NCBI GenBank assembly: GCA_027563935.2
Contig: CM050451.1
Coordinates: forward strand, 34,239,565-34,303,564
Source of the DNA: Costus lasius
Lineage: Eukaryota > Streptophyta > Magnoliopsida > Zingiberales > Costaceae
Length of the DNA stretch: 64,000 nucleotides
Reading direction: 5' to 3'
A program made the translations under genes and the position numbers. The number at the start of each line of letters is the position of its first letter. The stretch's first letter is position 1. Under the pieces are notes generated by a model. It did no database searches, was not told the origin of the DNA, and saw only the letters and a list, made by a program, of their open reading frames with translations. Below, one piece after another: positions 46,579-57,961 of the stretch.

Positions 46579-48312
46579 TGTTGGGTCCCCTTCAAGGGGG
46601 AGCGCAAGCGGATAAAACCCCTTTCAAGAGGGAGGCGCAAAGGGTGAAACCCTAAAGGGGGCGGCGCATGTGCTAGTTTAAGGGGTGTCACCCTTAAGAC
46701 CGCATGTAGATCATATGGTTAACTTATGTATAAGCGAAAGGATCTTTAAAGGGATCATACCAATGCCATGAAGTTGGATGTCGGCTTGGAAGAAGAGAGC
46801 AACTTTGGTCTCCTCCAAAAGTTCACACACAAGGTGAAGATCTCTTACTTGCTTGGCGTCACTTGTGCTAGCAAGGCACCCAAGCTTCCTTGTCGAATGG
46901 AAGGAGATGATGAAGTCTCTCTTGGCCGATGCTTCTCCTCGTCAACATACACCACCCAAGGATGTGTGTCTCGTCAAGAGCAAAGAGGGAGATGAGCGTT
47001 CGCAAAACCTTGTGATCGAAATGTGTCAACATTCATCACATTTGCCAAACCGACATGCCAAAATTGGCAAGTCTTCAAAGCATGCGTTATGCTTTCACAT
47101 GAAGTGAACCAAACGCTTAGCTCTCCTCTCAAATGAACCAAGCGCTCACATATGAGCCGGTTCAATTTAATTGGTCCAATGACCAAACCAAATCAGCCCA
47201 AGAATCGGTTCAGACTCAATTAAACCCTAAGGTTCAAAATCTGACCGTTCATCTTTTGATGCTCTTGATCTCTTCGATCCAGCATCCACACTCCCGATCG
47301 AAGCTTACCGATCTCAAGCCCTAATCAATCAAACATGATCAGACTGGATCTCACTTACAATCAGAGTTTAATCTCCTTTAAACTGAATCAAAACAATCCA
47401 GTCCACCCGATCTGACTCAAGTAAGTCATATCACCAAATTGTGCGACCCTAAGGGTTTCCTTTAAATGTCGGTAATGACAACTCACGTTATCACGATCAG
47501 TGAGGGGTATCTAGCAACACATCACTGTCTCCCGATATAAAGGAAAGAGTCTTCCAAGACTACACCCAAACCACAGCACAAGTGTGAATCCACTTCACAA
47601 GGCATACATGTTTCCTTTGCCACTGGATGTTCTTATTGGACAAGCATGTCAAGCCTGTAACTCCAATACGATGAGCATGATTAGATCAGATGAACATAGT
47701 CATCTGGGTATGGCCATACACTATCTCAATCATCTCATACAGGGGGGGGGCCCTTTAGAACATCACACTCCTTGAACAAGGAGACGGCAATCCTTTATCT
47801 ATCACTAGTGTCCTAACCTGACTCATGCTCATTATCCAAGATAGTCTATAATCACTATGTTTCAAATGATATTGAACTACCTCAAAATAATGACATTCAT
47901 CATTTAGAAACACAAGTGATCTCAAGTCAAAGGACATGTGCCACTTGGTGCTTACAAGGATTATTCACATTGTGACAAGCAATTGAATATCCTAGTAGGG
48001 TCTGTCCAGTACATCCAATGTACCCATGAGTCTACATCTTATTCCATGCTCGAAGCATCCTATAAGATTAGCACACATATTAGTCTCAATCATATCAAGG
48101 CTGTCTCATGTTCACCAAGATATCTCGACTAAGGACATATGCATGTCAGCCTAGCTGAACAGCTTTGAGACATTATTCAGAAGTACACTTATTACAGCAG
48201 ACAAGGTAACAACCTGAATAATAACCATGCCTTTATAAACACAAGAGTTTATTACATGATACTTATACAATCCCAAGGCCTCAAACATTAGCCTTAAGGG
48301 CATACCCCAACA
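46579..48312 (-). repeat. 3' LTR of element G
   Basis: 1,734 bp. It ends ...GGGGACCCAACA in element orientation, a terminus unlike the ...CTTTCA ends of B, C, E and F. Confidence 0.95.
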
Positions 48313-48327
48313 ATCTCCCACTTGCAC
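48313..48327 (-). promoter_or_regulatory. Polypurine tract of element G
   Basis: The complement is GTGCAAGTGGGAGAT. Confidence 0.85.
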
Positions 48328-48332
48328 TTAAT

Positions 48333-51300
48333 CTAATGGTTGAGAAATCTCAAACCCATATTGTTACAGTGCTTCTCATGCTTCTGCTGCGCCAGAGGCT
48401 TGGTAAGCGGGTCTGCCAGATTGTCATCTGTATGTACCTTGCAAATTTTGATCTCGCCTCGATCAATGATCTCCCGGATCAAGTGAAACCGTCTCTGTAT
48501 GTGCTTGGACTTCTGGTGCGACCGTGGTTCCTTTGCTTGTGCGATTGCTCCAGTGTTATCACAGAAGATAACCAAAGGATCTGCACTCGAAGGAATGACA
48601 CCAAGTTCTCTCACGAACTTACGAATCCACACTGCCTCCTTGGATGCTTCCGAGGCTGCAACATACTCGGCTTCTGTTGTGGAATCAGCAACAGTAGACT
48701 GTTTGAAACTCTTCCACACCACAGCACCTCCATTCAAGCTAAAAACATAGCCTGATTGCGATCGGAAATCATCCTGGTCCGACTGGAACGAAGCGTCAGT
48801 ATATCCCTCTATACTAATTTCTTCCTGACCACCATATATCAAGAACATATCTTTGGTCCTCAGCAGATATTTTAAAATGTTCTTGACTGCAATCCAGTGC
48901 GCCACACCTGGATTACTTTGGAATCGACTGGTCACGCTTAACCCGTAAGCGACGTCTGGGCGAGTACACAACATCGCATACATAATGGACCCAATAGCCG
49001 AAGCATAAGGCGTATTGTCCATTTCATCTTTCTCAGTCTGTGTTTGTGGACACTGACTCTTCGAAAGATTCAGACCATGTCTGACTGGAAGATATCCACG
49101 TTTAGAATTCTCTAAATGGAATCTCTCCAGGACTTTATCGATGTAAGTACTCTGGCACAGCCCGAGAAGCCTCTTAGATCTATCCCGGTAGATCTTCACA
49201 CCTAACACATAGGCTGCTTCTCCTAGATCTTTCATCTGGAAAAATTTTCCTAACCATGCTTTAACAGCATGCAGTTCAGGAATATCATTTCCAATGATCA
49301 AGATATCATCGACGTAGAGGACTAGGAAAGTAATCACGCTCCCACTAAACCTCTTATATACACACGGGTCATCCTCGTTCTTGATGAAACCAAACTCAGA
49401 GATTGATTCATCAAAACGAATATTCCAGCTTCTAGATGCTTGTTTAAGTCCATAAATGGACTTCTTTAACTTGCATATTTTATGACGATCTGATGGATTC
49501 GTGAAACCTTCCGGTTGTGTCATATACACATCCTCATCCAGATTTCCATTAAGGAAAGCTGTCTTCACATCCATCTGCCAGATCTCATAATCGTAATATG
49601 CAGCTATCGCGAAAAGAATCCGAATAGACTTAAACATGGCTACAGGTGAGAAAGTTTCATCATAATCTATCGCGTAGATTTGTTTGAAACCTTTCGCAAC
49701 TAGCCTGCCTTTATAGGTAACTACGTTACCATCCATGTCAATCTTCTTCTTGAAGATCCATTTACAGCCTATAGGGATTACTCCCGGAGGCGGATCAACC
49801 AAATCCCAGACTTGGTTATCTGACATGGAGTCCATCTCGGCTCGCATAGCATTAAGCCATCTAGCTGACTCCGGTCCACTGACCACATCCGCATAAGTGA
49901 GGGGTTCATCATTATCAATGATGTAGACTCCGTCATAGCGCTCAGGCTGTCGACGGATCCTTCCCGATCTACGCGGTTCCCGTGATATTTGAGCCTCAGG
50001 TTGTGTAGTAACCCGATCTACCGGCTCAGGCACATCCAACTGTGCTTGACTACTTTGTCCTTCCTCTGGAATCTCATCCAGCTTTATTTCTCTCCCACTG
50101 GCCTCTTGCAGAAGAAATTCCTTCTCAAGAAATATGGCCGTCCGAGCAACAAAAACTTTGTTCTCTTTGGGATCGTAGAAATAATAACCCTTAGTTTCCT
50201 TAGGGTAACCGACAAAGATACATTTCTCAGATCTGCTCTCCAGTTTCCCAGAGGTGAGCTTTTTGACATAAGCCTCGCAACCCCAGATCCTGATAAATGT
50301 CAAGCTCGGCTGTTTCCCATACCATAACTCATATGGCGTCTTTGAAACTGCCTTGGATGGCACTCGGTTTAGTACATTTGCAGCTGTTTCCAGTGCAAAA
50401 CCCCAAAAGGAGTATGGAAGAGTAGCCTGACTCATCATAGAACGAACCATATCAAGCAACGTTCTATTTCTCCTCTCGGACACACCATTCCATTGCGGTG
50501 TTCCTGGCGGAGTGAGCTGTGAGATAATCCCACACTCTTTTAGATAGTCAGTAAACGCATGACTTTGGTATTCACCACCTCGATCAGAATGAAGTGCCTT
50601 GATATTTCGGCCTAGCTGATTCTGTACTTCATTTTTGAACTCTTTGAACTTGTCAAAAGATTCACTCTTATGTCTCATAAGATAGACATAACCATACCTA
50701 CTGAAATCATCAGTAAAGGTAATGAAGTACTGATAGCCACCTCTGGCATGTTTACTAAATGGCCCACACACATCACTGTGTATAAGGTTAAGTAAACCTG
50801 AAGCCCTTTGACCTTTATTAGAAAAAGGTGACTTCGTCATTTTACCCATCAAACAAGCTTTGCATGTATCAATCTCCTCATAGGAGAATGATCCCAGCAG
50901 TCCATGATCATGCAACCGCTTAATGCGCTTCTCGTTAATATGGCCTAAACGACTATGCCATAGCAAGGTGCTGTCATCAGCATACTTGGCTTTCTTATTA
51001 TCAATGTTTTGTATAGAATTTTCCATGTCCAACATGAACAACCCATTGTTAATTGAACCAGTTGCATACACAATATTATCACAAGATAAAACACACTTTG
51101 AAATATTGCATTCAAAGGCAAATCCTTTCCTGACAAGAGCAGGAATAGAGATAATATTCTTAGTAATACTGGGTACAAAATAACAATTGTTTAATTCCAA
51201 TACAATGCCAGATGGTAAAGAAATGAAATAGTCTCCTACAGCAACAGCAGCAACCCGTGCCCCGTTTCCAACGCGTAGGTCTACCTCATGCTGTCCCACC

Positions 51301-52217
51301 TGCCTTCTTCTCTTGAGTTCCTGTACATTTGAACAAATGTGAACTCCACATGCAGTGTCCAACACCCATGAAATGGTAGAAGAAGATAACATGACCTCAG
51401 TCACATATATACCTGAGCCAGAAGCGATGCTTCCCCTCTTATCTCCTTGGAGCGCTTTACAGTCCTTTTTCCAATGACCCAGCTGGCCACAGTGGAAACA
51501 CCTGTTGTCCTTCGACCGCTTGACCTTCTGTTTCAGAGCCTTGCTGTAATTCTTGACAGGGGCCTTGCCCTTCTTCCCCTTCTTCTTGTTCCTTGAAGGA
51601 ACCATCAAGACAGAGGTTGAAGGCTTTCCCTTCAGAGTTTCCTCAGTTGTCAAGAGCATATTCAGCAGCTCTGCCGGCGTACAATCGATTTTGTTCATAT
51701 TAAAGTTAATAATGAACGCATCGAAAGAGGGCGGGAGAGACTGCAGAATAATATCCACAGCAAGCTCCTGGTTGATGGTATGCCCCAGTTTCTCCAGAGC
51801 CTCCTTGTGCCCAATCATCTTGAGCACGTGAGCTCCCACTGGGCTCCCTTCAGCCAGTTTGCTCTGAAAGAACAGCTTCGTCAGATTATAGCGTTCTGTC
51901 CTCGCCTGTGCAGCATACAACATCTTGAGGTTCGCTATAATCTCTATAGCCGACAAATCCTCATGCTGACGCTGCAGCGGTGGCGTCATAGACGCTAGCA
52001 TCAGGCAAGCGACATCAATGCTATCATTGACGTGCTTTTCATAGGCTTCCCGAACCGCCCTGGCGGCGTTCGGAGCGGGCTGCGGCGGTATCGCCGTCTC
52101 GAGGACATACAGTTTCCTCTCTGCCTTAAGAACGATCTTAAGGTGTCCGAACCAGTCAGAGAAGTTCGGCCCAGCAAACTTCTCCCTTTCCAGTAGGGAT
52201 CGCACATTGAAGCTCAT
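48333..52217 (-). CDS. gag-pol: gag-pol polyprotein of element G, intact, 1,294 aa
   Basis: A single uninterrupted frame expected to supply the virus-like-particle protein and all enzymes of a copia element. In order: Gag N-terminal domain (about 1-200); Lys-rich linker; CCHC zinc knuckle (about 240-253); aspartic protease with DTA (about 287); integrase HHCC finger (about 421-455); D,D35E core (about 482, 545, 581); reverse transcriptase with catalytic Asp near 883 and YVDD near 968-971; RNase H with Asp ~1141, Glu ~1182, Asp ~1220. Numbers are transferred from the collinear B1 copy. The ATG at 52217 is the conventional start; an alternative is the spliced start in the 5' LTR, adding ten residues. 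Gag and Pol in one frame means that ratio control, if any, is post-transcriptional or proteolytic. A His replaces an Arg two residues before the second integrase Asp, a change not seen in the other copies. Confidence 0.96.
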   Translation of the reverse strand: MSFNVRSLLEREKFAGPNFSDWFGHLKIVLKAERKLYVLETAIPPQPAPNAARAVREAYEKHVNDSIDVACLMLASMTPPLQRQHEDLSAIEIIANLKMLYAAQARTERYNLTKLFFQSKLAEGSPVGAHVLKMIGHKEALEKLGHTINQELAVDIILQSLPPSFDAFIINFNMNKIDCTPAELLNMLLTTEETLKGKPSTSVLMVPSRNKKKGKKGKAPVKNYSKALKQKVKRSKDNRCFHCGQLGHWKKDCKALQGDKRGSIASGSGIYVTEVMLSSSTISWVLDTACGVHICSNVQELKRRRQVGQHEVDLRVGNGARVAAVAVGDYFISLPSGIVLELNNCYFVPSITKNIISIPALVRKGFAFECNISKCVLSCDNIVYATGSINNGLFMLDMENSIQNIDNKKAKYADDSTLLWHSRLGHINEKRIKRLHDHGLLGSFSYEEIDTCKACLMGKMTKSPFSNKGQRASGLLNLIHSDVCGPFSKHARGGYQYFITFTDDFSRYGYVYLMRHKSESFDKFKEFKNEVQNQLGRNIKALHSDRGGEYQSHAFTDYLKECGIISQLTPPGTPQWNGVSERRNRTLLDMVRSMMSQATLPYSFWGFALETAANVLNRVPSKAVSKTPYELWYGKQPSLTFIRIWGCEAYVKKLTSGKLESRSEKCIFVGYPKETKGYYFYDPKENKVFVARTAIFLEKEFLLQEASGREIKLDEIPEEGQSSQAQLDVPEPVDRVTTQPEAQISREPRRSGRIRRQPERYDGVYIIDNDEPLTYADVVSGPESARWLNAMRAEMDSMSDNQVWDLVDPPPGVIPIGCKWIFKKKIDMDGNVVTYKGRLVAKGFKQIYAIDYDETFSPVAMFKSIRILFAIAAYYDYEIWQMDVKTAFLNGNLDEDVYMTQPEGFTNPSDRHKICKLKKSIYGLKQASRSWNIRFDESISEFGFIKNEDDPCVYKRFSGSVITFLVLYVDDILIIGNDIPELHAVKAWLGKFFQMKDLGEAAYVLGVKIYRDRSKRLLGLCQSTYIDKVLERFHLENSKRGYLPVRHGLNLSKSQCPQTQTEKDEMDNTPYASAIGSIMYAMLCTRPDVAYGLSVTSRFQSNPGVAHWIAVKNILKYLLRTKDMFLIYGGQEEISIEGYTDASFQSDQDDFRSQSGYVFSLNGGAVVWKSFKQSTVADSTTEAEYVAASEASKEAVWIRKFVRELGVIPSSADPLVIFCDNTGAIAQAKEPRSHQKSKHIQRRFHLIREIIDRGEIKICKVHTDDNLADPLTKPLAQQKHEKHCNNMGLRFLNH

Positions 52218-53980
52218 GGTGTTCGTTGCTGCAGGAATCTACAACAAGCAAGAACAGCAAGGTCAGTATCAATGTTAAGAATCAATCCAGGACTTAAGAA
52301 AGATTCTTTTCTCACTATTTTGTCTGACTGAAAAATCCAGTAAACAGTCCGAAAGAGTAACACTCTTTTAGTGAGATGGGATCCAGATTTCATACTTGGT
52401 CTCCGCGTCCCGCTCAGGCGAGATAAGATGCACAGAGATGACAAGCACTAATTTCTGGTAGGCTGTCCTAGCCAATCGCCAACCCGTGCGATTCCCCTTC
52501 ATCTGGGCAATCCAGCAGACTGTGCCAACTGAGTTGGTACAACACAATCTATGACCCCGCAGATGGCTGCCTCCATGTGCTACCATATGCGCCACATATG
52601 TAGCTTACATGGTCAAGCTGACCCGACCTACTCCCTGGACCACCACGTGCTATGCTGAGCAACGAGAAGCGATAAATCCCTTCTCTGTAACACGCAGGTG
52701 TAATCCAGCACCGTCTGAAGATAGATGGACGTGCCCACTGAGTGGGTACAACACGGCTCCAACGATAATCAGAACAGTGAGGTTTCGCGTCAGAAGGCTT
52801 ACGAGCTTGATATTTTAGCGTTGGATTTTAACGGTCTTTTATCTTCTTCACTATCATGCAATTCCTATGGTGATAGCAGAAGATAAACTCATGCAGTTCT
52901 AATTATAACCAATAAAAAGAAAGCATGGATCTTATGTGGTAAAAGCCCAAAGCCTAAGTAAGACCTTAAGATACTTAAGTCTTCACTTGCTCTTCTTGGG
53001 ACTTTTGCATCTCATCTGGTCCAACCCAGGGCCCTAGCGCCAAGAGCACCTCAGGTGCGCCACCAGGTGAATGCCCCTCTGGGATGTGTGCCTTTGTGCT
53101 CTTGTCTAATCAAATACAATTTGATCTATCTAGACAAGTTTGACTCGCAGGTCAATTATACAATAAATTAATTAAAAATGTGATTCGCAGATCACAAATT
53201 AATTTACAAGTTTAATTCCAAGCTCGCAGGCCCCAGCACAGCACACATTTAACATGGGCAGCCCACATAAGAATAAATAGACAAGCATCATGGCATCAAT
53301 CAACATGTGATCCTTTTACAAGAAAATAAAATTTTGAAAACCCCATTGGCATCAATTTTAATTTTCTTATGAGCCCTACAACCTTACAATGGTCCATTGA
53401 TAGGGATCCACTCATCCATCTGGTCAGATCCTCTGCCCTTGCATGCACCGAGTCCTAACTGACCCGAGTTGACCTAATGGTCAACCATGCATGCGCCAAG
53501 GGCTGAACAACCCTCATGAGTTCTGGCAAGCGGGTGTGACCCCGGGCCTAACTCATGTGTGTTCGCTGGTTGTCTCAACCAGACCTCGCTACACGCCTAA
53601 GATGCAATCGACCTATGGCCACCTCATGCTTGCGCACAGGTGCCATCTGGTCGATCCATCTAGGCTGTCAGATGGTCTGATCAGACTGTTGGATCTAACC
53701 AAGAGGTGACTTCAACCCCATCAACCCATCTAAGGGTGTATAGTAGGCGCCATTAGATCTAAATGGAGCGCGCAAGATGTAACAAGTTTTAGGTAAAAAC
53801 AACTACAACATGCGCAACAACAATGTAAGAAGCTTTCATCTACATTAACATGCGCAACTAGATACATGGCAACAAGCGCAAACATGATGAAACTTCAAGA
53901 TAGATCTATCACATGCGTTGGCATATTAGGATCACAAACAAGCAACATGAAGCAATCATATGAATCTACAAGAACCCTAT
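52218..53980 (-). other. Leader of element G
   Basis: Non-coding. Contains leader hairpin 2 (52522-52540), hairpin 1 (52731-52749), the AAAGAGT/ACTCTTT hairpin near 52359-52375 and the GACTG/CAGTC stem next to it. The T-arm-like B-box hairpin is absent. GCGC words cluster at 53740-53930 near the primer-binding site. Confidence 0.85.
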
Positions 53981-54176
53981 GCTCTGATACCAATTGTTGG
54001 GTCCCCTTCAAGGGGGAGCGCAAGCGGATAAAACCCCTTTCAAGAGGGAGGCGCAAAGGGTGAAACCCTAAAGGGGGCGGCGCATGTGCTAGTTTAAGGG
54101 GTGTCACCCTTAAGACCGCATGTAGATCATATGGTTAACTTATGTATAAGCGAAAGGATCTTTAAAGGGATCATAC
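52239..54176 (-). other. Predicted leader intron of element G
   Basis: Donor GTATGA after ATG GCA TTG (complement of 54177-54185); acceptor TTGTAG ending at 52239; seven codons in frame to the gag ATG at 52217. Length 1,938 nt. Confidence 0.65.
53981..53992 (-). promoter_or_regulatory. Primer-binding site of element G
   Basis: The complement is TGGTATCAGAGC, two bases from the LTR. Confidence 0.93.
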
Positions 54177-55727
54177 CAATGCCATGAAGTTGGATGTCGG
54201 CTTGGAAGAAGAGAGCAACTTTGGTCTCCTCCAAAAGTTCACACACAAGGTGAAGATCTCTTACTTGCTTGGCGTCACTTGTGCTAGCAAGGCACCCAAG
54301 CTTCCTTGTCGAATGGAAGGAGATGATGAAGTCTCTCTTGGCCGATGCTTCTCCTCGTCAACATACACCACCCAAGGATGTGTGTCTCGTCAAGAGCAAA
54401 GAGGGAGATGAGCGTTCGCAAAACCTTGTGATCGAAATGTGTCAACATTCATCACATTTGCCAAACCGACATGCCAAAATTGGCAAGTCTTCAAAGCATG
54501 CGTTATGCGTTCACATGAAGTGAACCAAACGCTTAGCTCTCCTCTCAAATGAACCAAGCGCTCACATATGAGCCGGTTCAATTTAATTGGTCCAATGACC
54601 AAACCAAATCAGCCCAAGAATCGGTTCAGACTCAATTAAACCCTAAGGTTCAAAATCTGACCGTTCATCTTTTGATGCTCTTGATCTCTTCGATCCAGCA
54701 TCCACACTCCCGATCGAAGCTTACCGATCTCAAGCCCTAATCAATCAAACATGATCAGACTGGATCTCACTTACAATCAGAGTTTAATCTCCTTTAAACT
54801 AAATCAAAACAATCCAGTCCACCCGATCTGACTCAAGTAAGTCATATCACCAAATTGTGCGACCCTAAGGGTTTCCTTTAAATGTCGGTAACGACAACTC
54901 ACGTTATCACGATCAGTGAGGGGTATCTAGCAACACATCACTGTCTCCCGATATAAAGGAAAGAGTCTTCCAAGACTACACCCAAACCACAGCACAAGTG
55001 TGAATCCACTTCACAAGGCATACATGTTTCCTTTGCCACTGGATGTTCTTATTGGACAAGCATGTCAAGCCTGTAACTCCAATACGATGAGCATGATTAG
55101 ATCAGATGAACATAGTCATCTGGGTATGGCCATACACTATCTCAATCATCTCATACAGGGGGGGGCCCTTTAGAACATCACACTCCTTGAACAAGGAGAC
55201 GGCAATCCTTTATCTATCACTAGTGTCCTAACCTGACTCATGCTCATTATCCAAGATAGTCTATAATCACTATGTTTCAAATGATATTGAACTACCTCAA
55301 AATAATGACATTCATCATTTAGAAACACAAGTGATCTCAAGTCAAAGGACATGTGCCACTTGGTGCTTACAAGGATTATTCACATTGTGACAAGAAATTG
55401 AATATCCTAGTAGGGTCTGTCCAGTACATCCAATGTACCCATGAGTCTACATCTTATTCCATGCTCGAAGCATCCTATAAGATTAGCACACATATTAGTC
55501 TCAATCATATCAAGGCTGTCTCATGTTCACCAAGATATCTCGACTAAGGACATATGCATGTCAGCCTAGCTGAACAGCTTTGAGACATTATTCAGAAGTA
55601 CACTTATTACAGCAGACAAGGTAACAACCTGAATAATAACCATGCCTTTATAAACACAAGAGTTTATTACATGATACTTATACAATCCCAAGGCCTCAAA
55701 CATTAGCCTTAAGGGCATACCCCAACA
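53995..55727 (-). repeat. 5' LTR of element G
   Basis: 1,733 bp, nearly identical to the 3' LTR. It carries the dyad/TATA-like pair and the pairing-conserved hairpin of the family. Confidence 0.95.
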
Positions 55728-55732
55728 ACTTT
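55728..55732 (+). repeat. Target site duplication of element G, right (ACTTT)
   Basis: Exact repeat of 46574-46578. Confidence 0.95.
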
Positions 55733-56239
55733 TCCACACCACTGCTCCACCATTCAAGCTAAAAACATAGCCTGATTGCGATCGGAAATCATCCTAGTCC
55801 GATTGGAATGAAGCGTCAGTATATCCTTCTATACTGAGTTCTTCCTGACCACCATATATCAAGAACATATCTTTGGTCCTCCGAAGATATTTGAAAATGT
55901 TCTTGACCACAATCCAGTGTGCCTGACCTGGATTACTTTGGAATCGACTGGTTACGCTTAACCCGTAAGCGACGTCTGGGCGAGTACACAACATCGCATA
56001 CATAATGGACCCAATAGCCGAAGCATAAGGCGTATTGTCCATTTCATCTTTCTCAGTCTGTGTTTGTGGACACTGACTCTTTGAAAGATTCAGACCATGT
56101 CTGACTGGAAGATATCCTCTTTTAGAATTCTCTAAATGAAATCTCTCCAGGACTTTATCGATGTAAGTACTCTGGCACAGCCCGAGAAGCCTCTTAGATC
56201 TATCCCTGTAGATCTTCACACCTAACACATAGGCTGCTT
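55733..56239 (-). pseudogene. gag-pol: pol of element F, RT-RNase H junction, with a stop
   Basis: The segment from the C-terminal part of reverse transcriptase to the first RNase H motif (TDASF). A Gln codon just after that motif is TAG (complement of 55794-55796). The other end is cut by the LTR of element H at 56240. The open frame that appears to continue to 56387 reads into H's LTR and is not a real start. Confidence 0.92.
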
Positions 56240-57941
56240 TGAAAGAACCCCTTAAATAAGGGGGGTCCCCTTCATGGGGGAGCATAACCCTTAGAGCATA
56301 TGGCGCATAAAATTGTTCTCTTGCGGAATTAGGGTTATAAGATCGATACGCATGCAAAAGATCAACTTGATAACAATAAGAAAACATTCATACCATCGCC
56401 ATGGAAAGATGTTTCCTTGGAAGCAAAGATCAAAGTAGATCTTCTCCTTGTCGTCACACACAAGATGATGTTGCTATCTCTCTTGGTGCTCCTTGTGCTA
56501 GCAAGGTTCCAAGAGGTCCTTGTCGAGTGAAGGGAAAAGAGATGTCTTTCTCCTTGGCCGAATCCTCCTCAACCTTCAAGCGTCGCCGCACACCAAGTCG
56601 AGAGGAAAAACTTGCGAGAGGAATTAAGTGAATTGGCGAAAATAGAGAATACTCTATTTCGGATGAGCGCCCACTCGACATGGAGATCATGGTTACTAAA
56701 AATAGTAACCTCTCCTCATCCCAACGTTCACGCTATGTGAACTCGTCGCCCACTCCTCTCCCTATGAACCAAGCGCTCTTTTAGTGAGCTGGTTCAATTG
56801 GTTCGGTTTAAGAACCAACCAAGCCAAGCGACAAGGCCTAGATCAAATAAACCCTAAGGCTTTAGATCTAACCGTCGATCTCTTTAATGCCCCTGATCTG
56901 ACCGATCTGGCATCCATTCTCTCAATCGAAGCTTACCGATCTCAAGCCCTAATCAATCAAACATGATCAGACCAGATCTCACTTACAATCAGAGATTAAA
57001 TCCCTTAAAACTGAACCCAAACAATTCAGTCCACACGATCTGACTTAAGTAAGCCATATCATCAAATTGTGCGACCCTAAGGGTTTCCTTTAAATGTCGG
57101 TAACGATAATTCACATTATCACGATCAGTGAGGGGTATCTAGCAACACATCACTGTCTCCCGATATAAAGGAAAGAGTCTTCCAAGACTACACCCAAACC
57201 ATAGCACAAGTGTGAATCATTTCACAAAGCATACATATTTCCTTTGCCACTGGATGTTCTTATTGGACAAGTCTGTCAAACTTGTAACTCCAATATGATG
57301 AGCATGATTAGATCAGATGAACACTGTCACCTGGGTATGGCCATACACTCTCTCAATCATCTCATCCAGGGGGCCCCTTTAGAACATCACACTCCTTAAA
57401 CAAGGAGACGGCAATCCTATGTCTATCACTAGTGCCCTAACCTGACTCAAGCTCACCATCCAAGATAGTCTATAATCATTATGTTTCAAATGATATTGAA
57501 CTAACTCAAAATAATGACAATCATCATTTAGAAAACACAAGTGATCTCAAGTCAGAGGAAATGTGCCACTTGTCTTATACAAGGAATATTCACGTTGTGA
57601 CAAACAACTGAACATCCTAGTAGGGTCTGTCCAGTACATCCCATGTACCCATGAGTCTACATCTTATTCCATGCTCGAAGCATCCTATAAGATCAGAACA
57701 CATATTAGTCTTAACCATATCAAGGTTGTCTCATGTTCACCAAGATACATCGACTAAGGACATAACAGCATGTCAGCCCAGCTGAACAGCTTTGAGACAT
57801 TATTCAGAAGAACATATATTGCAGCAGACAATGTAACTAACTGAATAACAACCATGCCTTTATAAACATAATAGTTTATTACATGATACTTGTTACATTC
57901 CCACAGGCCTCAAACATTAGCCTTAAGGGCATACCCCAACA
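56240..57941 (-). repeat. 3' LTR of element H
   Basis: 1,702 bp; in + orientation TGAAAGAACC...ACCCCAACA. Two CCCC...GGGG stems lie back to back at its U5 terminus (56247-56282). TGCTT at 56235-56239 is the presumed target duplication. Confidence 0.95.
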
Positions 57942-57956
57942 ATCTCCCACTTGCAC
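57942..57956 (-). promoter_or_regulatory. Polypurine tract of element H
   Basis: The complement is GTGCAAGTGGGAGAT. Confidence 0.85.
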
Positions 57957-57961
57957 TTAAT

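Larger units (their letters stand above)
46579..55727 (-). mobile_element. Copia element G, complete and intact
   Basis: 9,149 bp minus-strand element: 5' LTR 55727-53995, primer-binding site, leader, uninterrupted gag-pol, polypurine tract, 3' LTR 48312-46579, with perfect ACTTT duplications. The LTRs (1,733 and 1,734 bp) differ by about four substitutions and one base in a G tract. It is the only copy in the window with all parts present and undamaged. Confidence 0.97.
44502..56239 (-). mobile_element. Copia element F, 3' half with G nested (continues right of window)
   Basis: Minus-strand element seen as 3' LTR (44502-46178), the end of pol (46179-46578), element G, then a further 507 bp of pol (55733-56239) before element H cuts in. 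The remaining pol, gag, leader and 5' LTR lie beyond the right edge. Confidence 0.92.

Noticed and set aside
56240..56387. Extra N-terminal domain on the pol fragment of element F (an open frame reading on to 56387)
   Set aside because: The added residues come from the LTR of element H; the junction at 56240 is the H insertion boundary.
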